Positions 18,838-28,343 are shown, counted from the first letter of the stretch. The stretch is 64,000 bases of DNA from Umezawaea beigongshangensis (GCF_016464305.1 NZ_JAEIOJ010000001.1:704685-768684), one strand, 5' to 3'. A program made the numbers and translations. Notes: generated by a model from the sequence alone, not told the origin.

Positions 18838-20901
18838 ATGGCAGAAGAACCCGACGTCGTTGAGATCATGCCGGCACCGGGGAACGAGGGTGTGGACCCG
18901 CTGCTGACCACCCAGCTCGCCATGCTGGACGCCGGTCTCAACCAGCCCAAGGACATCGTTCTCACGGGTGAGCAGAACTGGGCCGCCCGGTCGCACCGCG
19001 AGCTGTACGACACGGTGCACTGGAACAACGACCCCGGCACCAGCGGTCAGATCGGCATGGACTGGACGACGTTCAGCGACGATCTGCACGAGACCGCCAA
19101 GACGTTCACCGACGGCGTCAAGGCGAGCGAGGCGGCCTGGACCGGCGCCGGTGGCGACAGCGCCCGCCTGGCGATGAACGTGCTGTCCGCGTGGGTGCTG
19201 ACCACGTCGGTCACCGCGTGGAAGGTCGGCTCCAAGGTCCAGGAGCAGAGCTCCGTCATGGAGGCGGCGCGGGCGAACATGCCAGCGCCGGTCGAGTTCA
19301 ACTACGACGCGGCCTCCGGCCAGCTCAGCAAGCCCGGTCTGGCCTCGTTCCAGGCGTCCACCGAGGACGTCAAGGCCCTCTCCGACGGCTCGCGCGCCGC
19401 TCACGAGCAGGCCGTCGCCGTCATGAAGGCGATGGAGGACCAGTCCAAGCAGATCGACCAGGACACGCCGCAGTTCCTCGCGCCCTTCAACCCGGTCACC
19501 GGGAAGCTGGAGGTGCCGCAGACCGTCGTGATGCACGCCAGCGGCAGCGGTGGCGGCGGCGTCGAGCCGCTGCTGGCGCGCTCGGAGGCCCTGCCGGGCA
19601 CGCCGGTCTCCGCGGTCGAGGGCGGCAGCGCGCTGCAGCCCTTCAGCAGCGCGACCGCGATGCAGGCCGAGGCTCCCGGCTCGCCGGTCCTCAGCGACGG
19701 CGGTGTGATCGGCGGCGGCGGCGAGTACGGCTCCGGCGGCGGCCCCGGCAGCGGTGGGTACGGCGGCGGCACCATCGGCTCGGGTGGCGGCACCGTCGGC
19801 TCGGGCTACGACTCCGGCACGACCGGCACGTCCGGCACCGGCGTGCTCACCCCGCCGCAGACCAGCGGCGGCGCGCCGATCACGACGACCCCCGGCTCCC
19901 CGGTCGGCGGCGGTTACGGCGGCGGCAGCGGCAGCGGCTCGGGTTCCTTCCCCGGAGGCTTCGGCGGAGTGCCCTCCCTCGGCGTTCCCGGCTCGACGAA
20001 CGGCCGCTCCAACGGCGACACGCACACGTCGGCCGGTGGCACGCGCCAGCCCTCGATCGGGCTGCCCGACGTGGACGGCGCGGCGTCCGGCGGCGGTGGC
20101 ACCGGCGGCAGCATCGGCGGCGGTTCGGGCTTCGTCCTCCCGCCGGTCGCCTCCGGCGGTGGCGCCAACAAGGGCACCGGCGGCACGACCGGCGGTGCGA
20201 CCGGCGGCTCCGGGACGGGTTCGGGCTCCGGCTCGGGCTCCGGGTCCGGCTTCACCCCGCCCGGCGTGCCCAAGCCCGGCGGCTTCGGCGCCGACGACGC
20301 GCACAACCCCAATCGCACGCGGCTGCCCAACGTGCCCCTCCCCGGTGTGGGCGGCGCGGGCGGGTACGGCGCCGGCAGCGGTGGCGGCTACGGCGGCGGG
20401 GCCGGTGGCTTCGGCGGCGGTGCCGGCTCCGGCGGCTTCGGTTCCGGCTCCGGCGGCTTCGGCGCCGGCTCGGGCTCCGGCGGCTTCGGCGGCGGTGCCG
20501 GTGGCGGTTCCGCCTTCGGTGGCGGTTCCGGCAGCGGCGCCGGTGGCGGTCTCGGTGGTGGCCTCGGCGGCGGTGCCGCCGGCACGGGCGGCGGCACGGG
20601 CGGTTCGGGCGGTTCGACCGCGAACGGCGGTTCGAGCGGTGTGGCGGGTCAGCGCGCGACGGACCCCCACGCCTTCGGTCCCGGCGGTGGTCCCGCGAAC
20701 GGCAAGGGCGCTCCCGGTGCCGGCGGCGCCCCGATGGGCGGCATGCCGCCGACCGCGGGCCAGAACGGCGAGGAGGACAAGGAGCACAAGACGGCCTCCT
20801 ACGTCATCGGCGACAAGGTCTTCGAGGTGCCGGGCGAGAACCTGCCCCCGTCGGTGATCGGCGGGGCCAAGCCCAAGAAGAAGGCCGCGGACGAGTCGTG
20901 A
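18838..20901 (+). CDS. PPE-like type VII secretion protein with long glycine-rich tail
   Basis: 687 residues; ATG preceded by GAGAGGCGAG. Residues 20-235 are predicted helical and contain a WxG turn (W101-T-G103 in EAAWTGAGGDSA), as in WXG100/PPE helical hairpins. From about 230 to 630 the sequence is dominated by Gly, Ser, Thr and Pro (runs of GGGSG, GFGGGAG and similar). A conserved short C-terminal segment follows (HKTASYVIGDKVFEVPGENLPPSVIGG), ending in lysines. It is most likely exported with the upstream PE-like protein, with EspG as cytosolic chaperone. The Gly-rich tail resembles PGRS/PPE tails and is prone to length change by repeat slippage. Confidence 0.78.
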   Translation: MAEEPDVVEIMPAPGNEGVDPLLTTQLAMLDAGLNQPKDIVLTGEQNWAARSHRELYDTVHWNNDPGTSGQIGMDWTTFSDDLHETAKTFTDGVKASEAAWTGAGGDSARLAMNVLSAWVLTTSVTAWKVGSKVQEQSSVMEAARANMPAPVEFNYDAASGQLSKPGLASFQASTEDVKALSDGSRAAHEQAVAVMKAMEDQSKQIDQDTPQFLAPFNPVTGKLEVPQTVVMHASGSGGGGVEPLLARSEALPGTPVSAVEGGSALQPFSSATAMQAEAPGSPVLSDGGVIGGGGEYGSGGGPGSGGYGGGTIGSGGGTVGSGYDSGTTGTSGTGVLTPPQTSGGAPITTTPGSPVGGGYGGGSGSGSGSFPGGFGGVPSLGVPGSTNGRSNGDTHTSAGGTRQPSIGLPDVDGAASGGGGTGGSIGGGSGFVLPPVASGGGANKGTGGTTGGATGGSGTGSGSGSGSGSGFTPPGVPKPGGFGADDAHNPNRTRLPNVPLPGVGGAGGYGAGSGGGYGGGAGGFGGGAGSGGFGSGSGGFGAGSGSGGFGGGAGGGSAFGGGSGSGAGGGLGGGLGGGAAGTGGGTGGSGGSTANGGSSGVAGQRATDPHAFGPGGGPANGKGAPGAGGAPMGGMPPTAGQNGEEDKEHKTASYVIGDKVFEVPGENLPPSVIGGAKPKKKAADES

Positions 20902-21695
20902 TCACGCCGGACTTCCTGCTCACCCCGCAGCAGCTCGACGTGCTGTGGTCGGACCTCGGCCTGCACCACCTGCCCTACCCGCTGGACGTTCCCAGCGTGG
21001 GCAGGACGCGCGAGGAGCGGCTGCGCATCCGGGAAGAGGTCTACGCGGAGCTCCAGCGCAACGACCTGGCCCACAACGGGCGGATGGACGCTGAGCTGGA
21101 GGGCCTGCTGCGGCTGCTGGACGACCACGCGGTGTCCGTGGACGCGGTGGCGCACGTGCAGCGGTCGATCAGGGCGCTGGCGGCGTCGGACGGCAAGCGC
21201 GCCGTCCTCGCCGTCGTCGACGACGGCAAGGTGGGACTGCTGGAGATCCGGCCCACCTCGCTCGCCTGGTCGATCACGCAGGTGCTGCCGGACGGCAACG
21301 CGGGTCCGGGGCACTCGATCTCGATGCGCGCGGAGACCCTCGAGAAGGCCGTGGAGTTCCAGAAGAACCCCCCGGAGGCCGACGAGGACGACCCGTGGGG
21401 CGACGACGAGATGGACGAGCGCGAGGCGCTGATGAAGGCCGGGTTGTCCTCCGACGACGCGACGTTCGTCAGCGAGCTGGCGACCGGTCGCGTCGCGGGC
21501 GGCCAGTTCGGCGTCTCCCGCGGTGGGGGCGGCGGTGTGCGCAGTGAGCGCGCCAAGGTCCTCATCACCTGGTTCGACACGAGCCAGGGGCGCTACATCA
21601 TGGTCAACGACGGCGAGTGGCTGAGCCTGGCCCCGACCGACAACGACCGCATCGCGAACCGGATCGGCACCCTGCTGGAGGCCGTTCCCGCCTGA
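20898..21695 (+). CDS. EspG-family ESX secretion chaperone
   Basis: 265 residues from GTG 20898, overlapping the PPE-like stop by 4 nt (GTGA), so coupled. The mixed alpha/beta sequence with FLLTPQQLDVLW at the N-terminus, the repeated two-strand-plus-helix layout, and the C-terminal YIMVNDGEWLSLAPTDNDRIANRI block match ESX-secretion-associated EspG proteins, which bind PE-PPE dimers in the cytosol and deliver them to the secretion ATPase. An acidic insertion (DEDDPWGDDEMDE) lies near residue 160. Context with the PPE-like gene strongly supports the call. Confidence 0.82.
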   Translation: MITPDFLLTPQQLDVLWSDLGLHHLPYPLDVPSVGRTREERLRIREEVYAELQRNDLAHNGRMDAELEGLLRLLDDHAVSVDAVAHVQRSIRALAASDGKRAVLAVVDDGKVGLLEIRPTSLAWSITQVLPDGNAGPGHSISMRAETLEKAVEFQKNPPEADEDDPWGDDEMDEREALMKAGLSSDDATFVSELATGRVAGGQFGVSRGGGGGVRSERAKVLITWFDTSQGRYIMVNDGEWLSLAPTDNDRIANRIGTLLEAVPA

Positions 21696-21936
21696 TCGGC
21701 CCTCGTCGTCCGCGCCCCGGTCGTTCCCGGCCACCGGGCGGATCGGTCCACACCGGACCGTCGCGCGTTCTGGTGATCGGCCGCGACGGCGGTCGCCCGG
21801 TCCCCGACGCGCGGTCGCCCGTCTCGGAGGGCCGGGCGTCGGGCAGCGGCGCGGCGGGCAGCGCCGGCATCGGCTCCTCGATCCCGGCCGACCGGCCGGA
21901 GCGGATCGCCTCGCGGCTCGCGGCGCGACGGCGGGG

Positions 21937-21967
21937 CGTGTGCGGCGCCTCCCCCGCGCCGCACACG
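21937..21967. terminator. Hairpin terminator
   Basis: Perfect 12-bp stem (arms 21937-21948 and 21956-21967) with a 7-nt loop, 6 nt past the stop of the minus-strand ABC permease. It also lies downstream of the plus-strand EspG gene, so may serve both. Confidence 0.75.
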
Positions 21968-21973
21968 GTCCGC

Positions 21974-23170
21974 TCAGGCCAGGGCCGCCACCGGCGCCAG
22001 CCGCGCGGCGCGGGAGGCCGGGTAGGCACCCGCGACCGCCCCCACCAGCACGGCCAGGCCGATCCCCCCGGCCAGCGTCTGCACCGGGAACACCGCCGGC
22101 CAGCCCCGGCTCAGCGCGTAGCCCGTCGTGACGAGGACACCGGCGAGCACCCCGCACAGCCCGCCGAGGCCCGACAGCAGCACGGACTCCGCCAGGAACT
22201 GCCCGCGCACCTGCCGCCGCGTCGCCCCGAGCGCGCGGCGCAGACCGATCTCGCGGCGGCGCTCCAGCACGGAGATCACCATGGTGTTGGCCACGCCGAC
22301 CCCGCCCACGAGCAGCGCGACCGCGCCCAGGCCGAGGAACAGCGCGCTGTTCGCGCTCTCGGTGATCTCCTGCGCCTTCAGCGCCTCGGACGGGCGCACC
22401 ACCTCGACCTCGCCGGGGTTCGCCGGGTTGAGGGTCCGCGCGAGCACCCCGCGCACCTCCTCCACCGAGTCCTCCCGCGCCCGCAGGTACACCGTGGACG
22501 GGTGCCCGTCGAAGCCCAGGTGCTCCTTCGCCGAGTCCCACCCGACGAGCGCCGAACGCTCGACCTCCGGCGCGAGCGGCATCGGCCCGAGCACACCGAC
22601 CACCGTGAACCGGGTGTCGCCGATCAGCACCTGGCGGGTGGTGCCCGGCTCGACGCGGTCGACGCCCAGCCTGGCCGCGGCCACCGAGCCCAGCACGACC
22701 ACGGGATGGGCACCCGCGTCGCCGAGGAACGTCCCGCTGCGCACCTCGCCGCCCAGGACGCCGAGCAGGTCCGGCGTGGCCGCGTACGCGGCGAGCCCGG
22801 ACGTCTCGGACCTCGGCACGAGGTCCGAGCGGCGCACCGGCTGTCCCGTGCTGCCCACCGCCGTGCTCGCGGTCACCGGGGCGATGCGCTTCGACATCGG
22901 CACGGCCGTGTCCGGCAGCACGGACGGTGCGCCGGTGAGCGTCTTGCCCGGCCCCGCGGTGAGCAGGTTGGTGCCCAGCGCGGCGAGCCGGTCGTGCAGC
23001 GCCCGCGCGCTCGACGCCGGGACGGCCAGCACGGCGACCATCGCGGTGATCCCGATCGCGATGCCCAGCGCGGACAGCGCGACCCTCGCGGGCCTGGTGC
23101 GCAGGCCGTGCGCGCCGAGGGCGAGCACGTCGGCCGCGGCGAGGCGGCCCGGTCGCGGCAGCGGCGTCAC
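21974..23170 (-). CDS. MacB/FtsX-type ABC transporter permease
   Basis: 398 residues; GTG at 23170 overlaps the upstream ATPase stop by 4 nt. Topology is one N-terminal helix ([21 protein letters not shown]), a large extracytoplasmic domain (about residues 50-260, MacB_PCD-like) and three C-terminal helices with the FtsX stretch [17 protein letters not shown]. With the ATPase, adaptor and lipoprotein genes it forms a four-gene operon. MacB-type systems do not translocate across the inner membrane but move substrates outside it, using ATP hydrolysis as a mechanical push. Substrate is probably an antibiotic, peptide or lipoprotein; not deducible. Confidence 0.93.
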   Translation of the reverse strand: MTPLPRPGRLAAADVLALGAHGLRTRPARVALSALGIAIGITAMVAVLAVPASSARALHDRLAALGTNLLTAGPGKTLTGAPSVLPDTAVPMSKRIAPVTASTAVGSTGQPVRRSDLVPRSETSGLAAYAATPDLLGVLGGEVRSGTFLGDAGAHPVVVLGSVAAARLGVDRVEPGTTRQVLIGDTRFTVVGVLGPMPLAPEVERSALVGWDSAKEHLGFDGHPSTVYLRAREDSVEEVRGVLARTLNPANPGEVEVVRPSEALKAQEITESANSALFLGLGAVALLVGGVGVANTMVISVLERRREIGLRRALGATRRQVRGQFLAESVLLSGLGGLCGVLAGVLVTTGYALSRGWPAVFPVQTLAGGIGLAVLVGAVAGAYPASRAARLAPVAALA

Positions 23171-23865
23171 ACGACCACCCCCGCGGTCGTGCGTCCGGTG
23201 TCCAGCCGCACCTCGCCGTCGAGCAGCTCCACCCGGCGCGGCAGCCCGGCCGCGATCTCGCGGTCGTGGGTGATGAGCACGACGGACGTGCCGTCCGCGG
23301 TCAGCTCCCCGAGCAGCCGCAGCACCGACGCGCCGTTCTCGCTGTCCAGCGCGCCGGTCGGCTCGTCGGCGAGCAGCAGCGCCGGTCGGTTGACCACGGC
23401 CCGCGCGATGGCGACCCGCTGGCGCTCACCCCCGGACAGCTCGCCGGGCCGGTGGTGCACCCGGTGCCCGAGCCCGACCCGCTCCAGGGCCGCGAGCGCC
23501 CGCGCGCGGCGCTGGCGGCGCGGCACACCGGCGTAGAGCAGGCCGGTCACCACGTTGTCCACGGCGCTCTGCCCCTCGTCGAGGAAGAACTGCTGGAACA
23601 CGAAGCCGATCCAGCGCGAGCGCAGCGCCGACAGCGCCCGGTCGGACAGGAGCGCCACGTCGTGCCCGCGCACCTCGACGCGGCCGGTGGTCGGCCGGTC
23701 GAGCGTCCCCACGAGGTTCAGCAGCGTGGACTTGCCCGAGCCGGACGGGCCCACGACGCCGACGACCTCGCCCTCGTCCACGGTCAGCGACACGTCGCGC
23801 AGCGCCCGCACGTTCCCCGGATGGGTGCGCGACACCCCGATCACCGCCACCACGGGAGCGGTCAC
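23167..23865 (-). CDS. LolD/MacB-type ABC transporter ATP-binding protein
   Basis: 232 residues from GTG 23865, overlapping the adaptor stop by 4 nt. Walker [11 protein letters not shown]-loop FVFQQFFL, signature [14 protein letters not shown], Walker [13 protein letters not shown] and the H-loop THD are all intact. Fits the MacB/LolD class of small stand-alone ATPases that pair with FtsX-type permeases. Coupled on both sides by GTGA overlaps, implying near-stoichiometric synthesis with adaptor and permease. Confidence 0.95.
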   Translation of the reverse strand: MTAPVVAVIGVSRTHPGNVRALRDVSLTVDEGEVVGVVGPSGSGKSTLLNLVGTLDRPTTGRVEVRGHDVALLSDRALSALRSRWIGFVFQQFFLDEGQSAVDNVVTGLLYAGVPRRQRRARALAALERVGLGHRVHHRPGELSGGERQRVAIARAVVNRPALLLADEPTGALDSENGASVLRLLGELTADGTSVVLITHDREIAAGLPRRVELLDGEVRLDTGRTTAGVVV

Positions 23866-24917
23866 GAGGTCGTCACCACCCGCTGGCCCTCGCGGACGCC
23901 GTCGCCGGAGACCTCGACCCGGCCGCCGCTGAACACGCCGGTCGTCACGGCGGTGAGGGTGCGCTCGCCGCCGTCGCCGACGACCTCCACCCCGTAGCCG
24001 CCCTCGGCCAGCGCCAGCAGCGCCCCGACCGGCACCGCGAGCACGTTCTCGTGCTGCTCCCTGGTGAGGGTCACCTCGGCGGGGGCCGAGTCGAAGGGAC
24101 CGGCCGCCGCCGGGTCGTCCAGGACGACCTCCACGGCGACGGTCGCCCGCCCGCTCTCCGACAGCTCCGCCACGGTGCTCACCGAGCGCACCGTGCCCGT
24201 GGTCGGCGTCCCCCCGACCACCGTCACCGACGCGCTCGCGCCGACCTGCGCGAGCTTCTGCTTCGTCGCGTCCAGCTTCACGGTCACGACCCGGTCGGTG
24301 CTGCTGAGCCGCAGCAGCTCGCCCGCGGCCGGAGCGCCCGGCCTCGCCAGGACCGAGACGACCCGGACCGGCGTGGGCTCCACCACCACGTCGGCGGGCT
24401 CGACCGCGCCGGTCCGCTCCAGTCCCAGCGACTTCTGCCACGCGCTCACGGCCGTGGCCGTGTACCCGGTGAACACGTCGTCCGGCTCACCGAACCCGGA
24501 GTGGCCCAGCGCGGCGAGGTTCTCCTCCAGCACCCGCACGTCCGGGCCGCGCTCCACCCCCCAGAACAGCTTCCGGTAGAGCGGCACGCCGCCGAGCAGC
24601 AGCGGCACCGGCTTCGCGTCGACCCGGTAGAGCACCTGGCCGCGGTCGACGACCGCGCCCTGCGCGGGCAGCTCGGTGACGACGCCCGGCTTCGCACCGG
24701 CCAGCGCGTGCTCCGGTCCGTGCCCGAGGGTGCCGGTCTCCGTCTCCTCCTCCCGCAGCGTCGTGCGCTCCACGAGCGCGGTCTCCACCTGCGGCGACGC
24801 CTCCGCCTCCTGCTCCTGGCCGCCCGCCGTCCTGCTGCCCGCGACCGCCGTCGCCACGCCGAGCGCGACGACGACCACCGCCGCTCCGATCAGCACTCCC
24901 GTGCGCCGCGCGGTCAC
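23862..24917 (-). CDS. Membrane-anchored periplasmic-adaptor-like protein with peptidoglycan-binding-like domain
   Basis: 351 residues; GTG 24917 overlaps the lipoprotein stop by 4 nt. One N-terminal membrane helix ([20 protein letters not shown]), then a lipoyl/barrel-sandwich-like beta domain ([22 protein letters not shown]), a short PG_binding_1-like insert ([16 protein letters not shown] ... [15 protein letters not shown]), and MFP-type beta-barrel sequence. In Gram-positives such adaptors work with MacB-type ATPase/permease pairs (as for RND-adaptor-like proteins of bacteriocin and lantibiotic resistance systems). The wall-binding insert suggests it reaches into the peptidoglycan. Confidence 0.85.
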   Translation of the reverse strand: MTARRTGVLIGAAVVVVALGVATAVAGSRTAGGQEQEAEASPQVETALVERTTLREEETETGTLGHGPEHALAGAKPGVVTELPAQGAVVDRGQVLYRVDAKPVPLLLGGVPLYRKLFWGVERGPDVRVLEENLAALGHSGFGEPDDVFTGYTATAVSAWQKSLGLERTGAVEPADVVVEPTPVRVVSVLARPGAPAAGELLRLSSTDRVVTVKLDATKQKLAQVGASASVTVVGGTPTTGTVRSVSTVAELSESGRATVAVEVVLDDPAAAGPFDSAPAEVTLTREQHENVLAVPVGALLALAEGGYGVEVVGDGGERTLTAVTTGVFSGGRVEVSGDGVREGQRVVTTS

Positions 24918-25453
24918 TTCGCCGGAGCCGGAACCGCCGGGACGGCCGCGCCCTCGCCGTCGCTGCACTTCTCCAGCACGCGCGTCAGCTCCTCCTCCGG
25001 CACGCCGGCGGTGTCCATCTGCCCCGGCTGGCCGGTGTCGGGGTTCGGGTCCTGCGCGTCGATCCCGTTCTCCCGCAGGCACTTGGCCATCTCGCGCATC
25101 CGGTCGAGCTGCTCGGCGCTCGGCTTGCGCAGCTCACCGCCGTTGGGCAGCAGCGGCCGGCACTCCTCGTCGGCCTTCCGCATGCCCTCGTCGTTCTCGG
25201 GGGGCGCCGCCGCCACGGCCACGCCGTCCTCGCCCCGCGGGTCCGGCACGTCCACGCCGTTGTCCCTCATGCACTTCGCCCACTCGCGCATCTTGTCCCC
25301 GTCCGACTTCTCGTCCCCCTTCCCGGCGGCCTGCTCCGCGCTCCCCGGCGAGTTCAGCGAGGCCACGCCGCCACCGCCGTCGTCACCCCCGCACGCCGTG
25401 AGCAGCAGCGCGGCCGCTCCGACCACCGCGGCGAACTGGTGTCGCACCCTCAT
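24914..25453 (-). CDS. Lipoprotein with duplicated KCMRxNG motif
   Basis: 179 residues; ATG at 25453 with AAGGAG seven bases upstream. Type II signal peptide with lipobox LLTAC (Cys 21), Gly-rich linker, then two similar modules: KMREWAKCMRDNGVDVPDP and RMREMAKCLRENGIDAQDP, each followed by a further cysteine (EECRPLL and EKCSDGE). The two-fold Cys pattern suggests two disulfide-bonded repeats. First gene of the MacB-like operon, divergent from the two-component system, so it may be the extracellular substrate- or signal-binding component. Function unproven; this small lipoprotein type is common beside such operons in actinomycetes. Confidence 0.82.
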   Translation of the reverse strand: MRVRHQFAAVVGAAALLLTACGGDDGGGGVASLNSPGSAEQAAGKGDEKSDGDKMREWAKCMRDNGVDVPDPRGEDGVAVAAAPPENDEGMRKADEECRPLLPNGGELRKPSAEQLDRMREMAKCLRENGIDAQDPNPDTGQPGQMDTAGVPEEELTRVLEKCSDGEGAAVPAVPAPAK

Positions 25454-25553
25454 GTCCACTCCTTCGTCGTGTGCACCGGTGGCGGGTCCGGACCGCCCCG
25501 ACCCGGCCGGACCCGCTCGGTGCACAGGTCTACGCAGCAGGCGGTTCGGAGCC

Positions 25554-25583
25554 GTTAAGCGAAGTCGCTTATCCGGCGCTTAT
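25554..25583 (+). promoter_or_regulatory. Putative response-regulator operator (direct repeat, 11-bp period)
   Basis: CGCTTAT occurs at 25566-25572 and again at 25577-25583, exactly 11 bp apart, with a related inverted half-site GTTAAGCG at 25554-25561. OmpR/PhoB-family regulators bind same-face direct repeats of about this spacing. The site lies in the 175-bp gap between the divergent MacB-like operon and the response regulator gene, so it could control either or both. Confidence 0.55.
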
Positions 25584-25628
25584 GCCCGCTCCTGGAGACT
25601 CGCGCCGACACCGATCTGGAGGCTTCGC

Positions 25629-26288
25629 GTGCGCGTGCTGGTCGTCGAGGACGAGAGACTGCTGGCGGACGCCGTCGCGGAGGGGCTGCGGCGGTTCTCC
25701 GCCGCCGTGGACGTCTGCTACGACGGCGGCGCGGCGATGGAGCGGATCGGCGTGCACGACTACGACGTGGTGGTGCTCGACCGGGACCTGCCCGCCGTGC
25801 ACGGCGACGTCGTGTGCCGGTCGCTGGTGGACGCGGGCGGCACGACGCGGGTGCTGATGCTCACCGCGGCCGGGGAGGTGGGCGACCGGGTGCACGGACT
25901 GGGGCTCGGGGCCGACGACTACCTCACCAAGCCGTTCGCGTTCGCCGAACTGGTGGCGCGGGTGCAGGCGCTGGCCAGGCGCGCGGCTCCCGCGCTGCCG
26001 CCGGTGCTGGAGCGGGCGGGGGTGGTGCTGGACGTGGCGCGGCACCAGGTGTCGCGCGACGGGCGGTTCCTGGCGCTGTCGCCGAAGGAGTTCGCGGTGC
26101 TGCGGGTGTTCATGGGCGCGCGGGGCGCGGTGGTCAGCGCCGAGGAGCTGCTGGAGAAGGCGTGGGACGAGCACGCCGATCCGTTCACCAACGCCGTCCG
26201 GGTCGCCGTGATGACGTTGCGGCGCAAGCTCGGCCCGCCACCGCTGATCGAGACCGTGCCCGGCGCGGGATACCGTTTCGCGACATGA
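25629..26288 (+). CDS. OmpR/PhoB-family response regulator
   Basis: 219 residues; GTG 25629 preceded by CTGGAGG. Receiver domain residues 1-118 with acidic pair ED (7-8), phospho-acceptor Asp 51 (VVLDRDLP) and the switch Lys in YLTKPF; DNA-binding winged helix about 125-219 (LSPKEFAVLRVFM ... RVAVMTLRRKLG ... GAGYRFAT). Stop overlaps the kinase start (ATGA). Divergent from the MacB-like operon, which is the natural target. Confidence 0.95.
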   Translation: MRVLVVEDERLLADAVAEGLRRFSAAVDVCYDGGAAMERIGVHDYDVVVLDRDLPAVHGDVVCRSLVDAGGTTRVLMLTAAGEVGDRVHGLGLGADDYLTKPFAFAELVARVQALARRAAPALPPVLERAGVVLDVARHQVSRDGRFLALSPKEFAVLRVFMGARGAVVSAEELLEKAWDEHADPFTNAVRVAVMTLRRKLGPPPLIETVPGAGYRFAT

Positions 26289-27496
26289 AGCGGATTCGGC
26301 TGTCGGTCCGCACGCGGCTCACCGCGCTGTACGGCGGGGCGTTCCTCGTCGCCGGAGCGGTGCTGCTCGGCGTGGAGTACGTGCTGGTCCAGCAGGCGCT
26401 ACCGGACTCGGACACCTTCGTGGTGGCCGCCGTGCGGGCGATCCCGCCCGCCGGGCCGACGCCACCGCAGCCCTCCGGGGTCGCCGCACGGCCCGCCGTC
26501 GTCCCCGCGGAGGAGCTGTCCGGCGGGACGACGGCCACCGAGGTGGCGCGGACGCTGGAGCTCTCCCTCGACGACTACCGGTCGTCCGCGCTGTCCACGC
26601 TGCTCACCCAGTCCGCCGTGGCGCTGGTCGTCACCGCCGGACTGGCGGTCCTGCTGGGCTGGCTGCTCGCGAGCCGCGTGCTGCGGCCCCTGAACGAGAT
26701 CACCGCGACGGCCCGCAAGCTGGGCGCGGAGGACCTGGACCGGCGGATCGGCATGTCCGGGCCGCACGACGAGCTGCGGGAGCTGGCCGACACCTTCGAC
26801 GGGATGCTCGACCGGCTCGCCGCGGCGTTCGACAGCCAGCGCCGGTTCGTCGCCAACGCCTCGCACGAGCTGCGCACCCCGCTGGCGGTGCAGCGCACCC
26901 TGGTGGAGGTGGCGATGGCCGATCCGGCGGCGCGGCCCGAGCTGCGCAGGCTCGGCGAGCACCTGCTGCACACCAACGAGCGCAGCGAGCGGATGATCGA
27001 GGGCCTGCTGGTGCTGGCCCGCAGCGACCGCGGGCTCGCGTCCACCGGTGACGTCCGGCTGGACGAGGTGGTCGAGCGGGTGGTGCGGGCCACGGCGGCG
27101 CGCGCGGCGCGGCAGGACGTGACCGTGCTGAGCCGCACGCGCGAGCGCACCGTGCGGGGCGACGCGGAGCTGCTGGAGCGGCTGGTGGTGAACCTGCTGC
27201 ACAACGCGGTCGACCACAACGCGCCGGGCGGCCGGGTGGAGGTCGAGATCGGCGACGATCCGGCGCTGGTGGTGCGCAACTCCGGTCCGGACGTGCCCGC
27301 CGACGTCGTGGACTCGCTGTTCGAGCCGTTCCGCCGGCACGGCGGGGAACGCACGGGCGACTCGCGCAACGCCGGGCTGGGTCTGTCCATCGTGGACTCG
27401 ATCGTCCGCGCGCACGGCGGCTCGGTGCGCGCGGAACCCCGCGAGGAGGGCGGACTCGTCGTCAGCGTGTCGCTGGGCGATCCCCGGCGTCCGTGA
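26285..27496 (+). CDS. Two-component sensor histidine kinase
   Basis: 403 residues. Two membrane helices (about 15-38 and 108-135) enclose a short 70-residue outside loop rich in Pro and Ala. A HAMP domain follows, then HisKA with His 194 (NASHELRTPL) and HATPase (N box VVNLLHNAVDHN, G box NAGLGLSIVDSI). Start overlaps the regulator stop by 4 nt. Small sensing loops of this kind often respond to membrane-active compounds or depend on a partner transporter, which fits the divergent MacB-like operon. The 3' end overlaps the convergent XRE gene by 35 bp. Confidence 0.95.
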   Translation: MKRIRLSVRTRLTALYGGAFLVAGAVLLGVEYVLVQQALPDSDTFVVAAVRAIPPAGPTPPQPSGVAARPAVVPAEELSGGTTATEVARTLELSLDDYRSSALSTLLTQSAVALVVTAGLAVLLGWLLASRVLRPLNEITATARKLGAEDLDRRIGMSGPHDELRELADTFDGMLDRLAAAFDSQRRFVANASHELRTPLAVQRTLVEVAMADPAARPELRRLGEHLLHTNERSERMIEGLLVLARSDRGLASTGDVRLDEVVERVVRATAARAARQDVTVLSRTRERTVRGDAELLERLVVNLLHNAVDHNAPGGRVEVEIGDDPALVVRNSGPDVPADVVDSLFEPFRRHGGERTGDSRNAGLGLSIVDSIVRAHGGSVRAEPREEGGLVVSVSLGDPRRP

Positions 27497-28343
27497 CCGG
27501 GACCGTCGTGCTCCTGTCCGAGGTCGGCAGGCCGGCGGAGGCCAGCAGGGCCAGCTTGTCCGCGTCGCTGGAACCGGCGTCCGGGTGGTACACGACGAGC
27601 ATCAGGCCCTCGGTGCCGCCGATGGCGAGCCGTTCCCGGTTGAGGGTCAGTTCGCCGACCTGCGGGTGGTTCATCCGGATCGGCGTCCCGCTCTGCCCGC
27701 GGACCTCGTGGCGGGCCCAGAGCTGGCGGAAGTGAGCACTCGCCAGTGAGAGCTCGCCGGTGAGCTCGATGAAGCGGGGGTCGTCGATGTCGTTGCCCAT
27801 CGACTGCCGCAGGTTCGCGATGAAGCACTCCGAGACGCTCTTCCACGTCGGGTGCAGGGCCTGCTCGGCCGGGTCCAGGAACATGTCCTTGAGCTGGTTC
27901 CCACCAGGGGCGAGGCGCGGGGAGAGCGCTCTGGCGAGACCGTTCGAGGCCAGGACGTCGAAGTACCGCCCCTCGATGAAGGCGGGCTGGACGAGGGAGT
28001 CGAGGAGCTTGAGCGCGCCGGGCGGCGGGACCTCCTTGCGCGGTCGGCGCTTGCGCTGCCGGGGTGCCTGCGAGGCCAGGGCCAGCAGGTGGGCGAGGTG
28101 CGCGTCGTCGAGGTGCAGCACGCGAGCGATCGATTCGAGCACCTGCGGGGACGGGTGGCGGTCGCGCCCCCGCTCCAGCCGCAGGTAGTAGTCGGCGCTG
28201 ATGCCCGCGAGCATGGCGACCTCCTCGCGCCGCAGTCCGGGCACGCGGCGCACGCCGATGTCGGGGATGCCCGCCTGCGCGGGCGTCACCAGTTCTCGCC
28301 GAGCACGCAGGTACGCACCGAGGGCGTTCGTCGTCTGGCTCAC
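27462..28343 (-). CDS. XRE-family transcriptional regulator with MmyB-like ligand domain
   Basis: 293 residues. N-terminal helix-turn-helix (residues 7-85, with RREEVAMLAGISADYYLRLERG) followed by the MmyB-like PAS-type domain (about 105-280; YHPDAGSSDADKLALLAS is the family hallmark near the end). This actinobacterial regulator family typically sits divergent to a short-chain dehydrogenase and controls it, exactly as here. Its 3' end overlaps the sensor kinase gene by 35 bp on the opposite strand. Confidence 0.93.
   Translation of the reverse strand: MSQTTNALGAYLRARRELVTPAQAGIPDIGVRRVPGLRREEVAMLAGISADYYLRLERGRDRHPSPQVLESIARVLHLDDAHLAHLLALASQAPRQRKRRPRKEVPPPGALKLLDSLVQPAFIEGRYFDVLASNGLARALSPRLAPGGNQLKDMFLDPAEQALHPTWKSVSECFIANLRQSMGNDIDDPRFIELTGELSLASAHFRQLWARHEVRGQSGTPIRMNHPQVGELTLNRERLAIGGTEGLMLVVYHPDAGSSDADKLALLASAGLPTSDRSTTVPVTDAGDRPATR

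Noticed and set aside
18838..20901. Collagen-like or PE_PGRS identity for the Gly-rich protein
   Set aside because: No GXY triplet register and no true PE domain; the helical WxG N-terminus and EspG neighbour favour a PPE-like protein.
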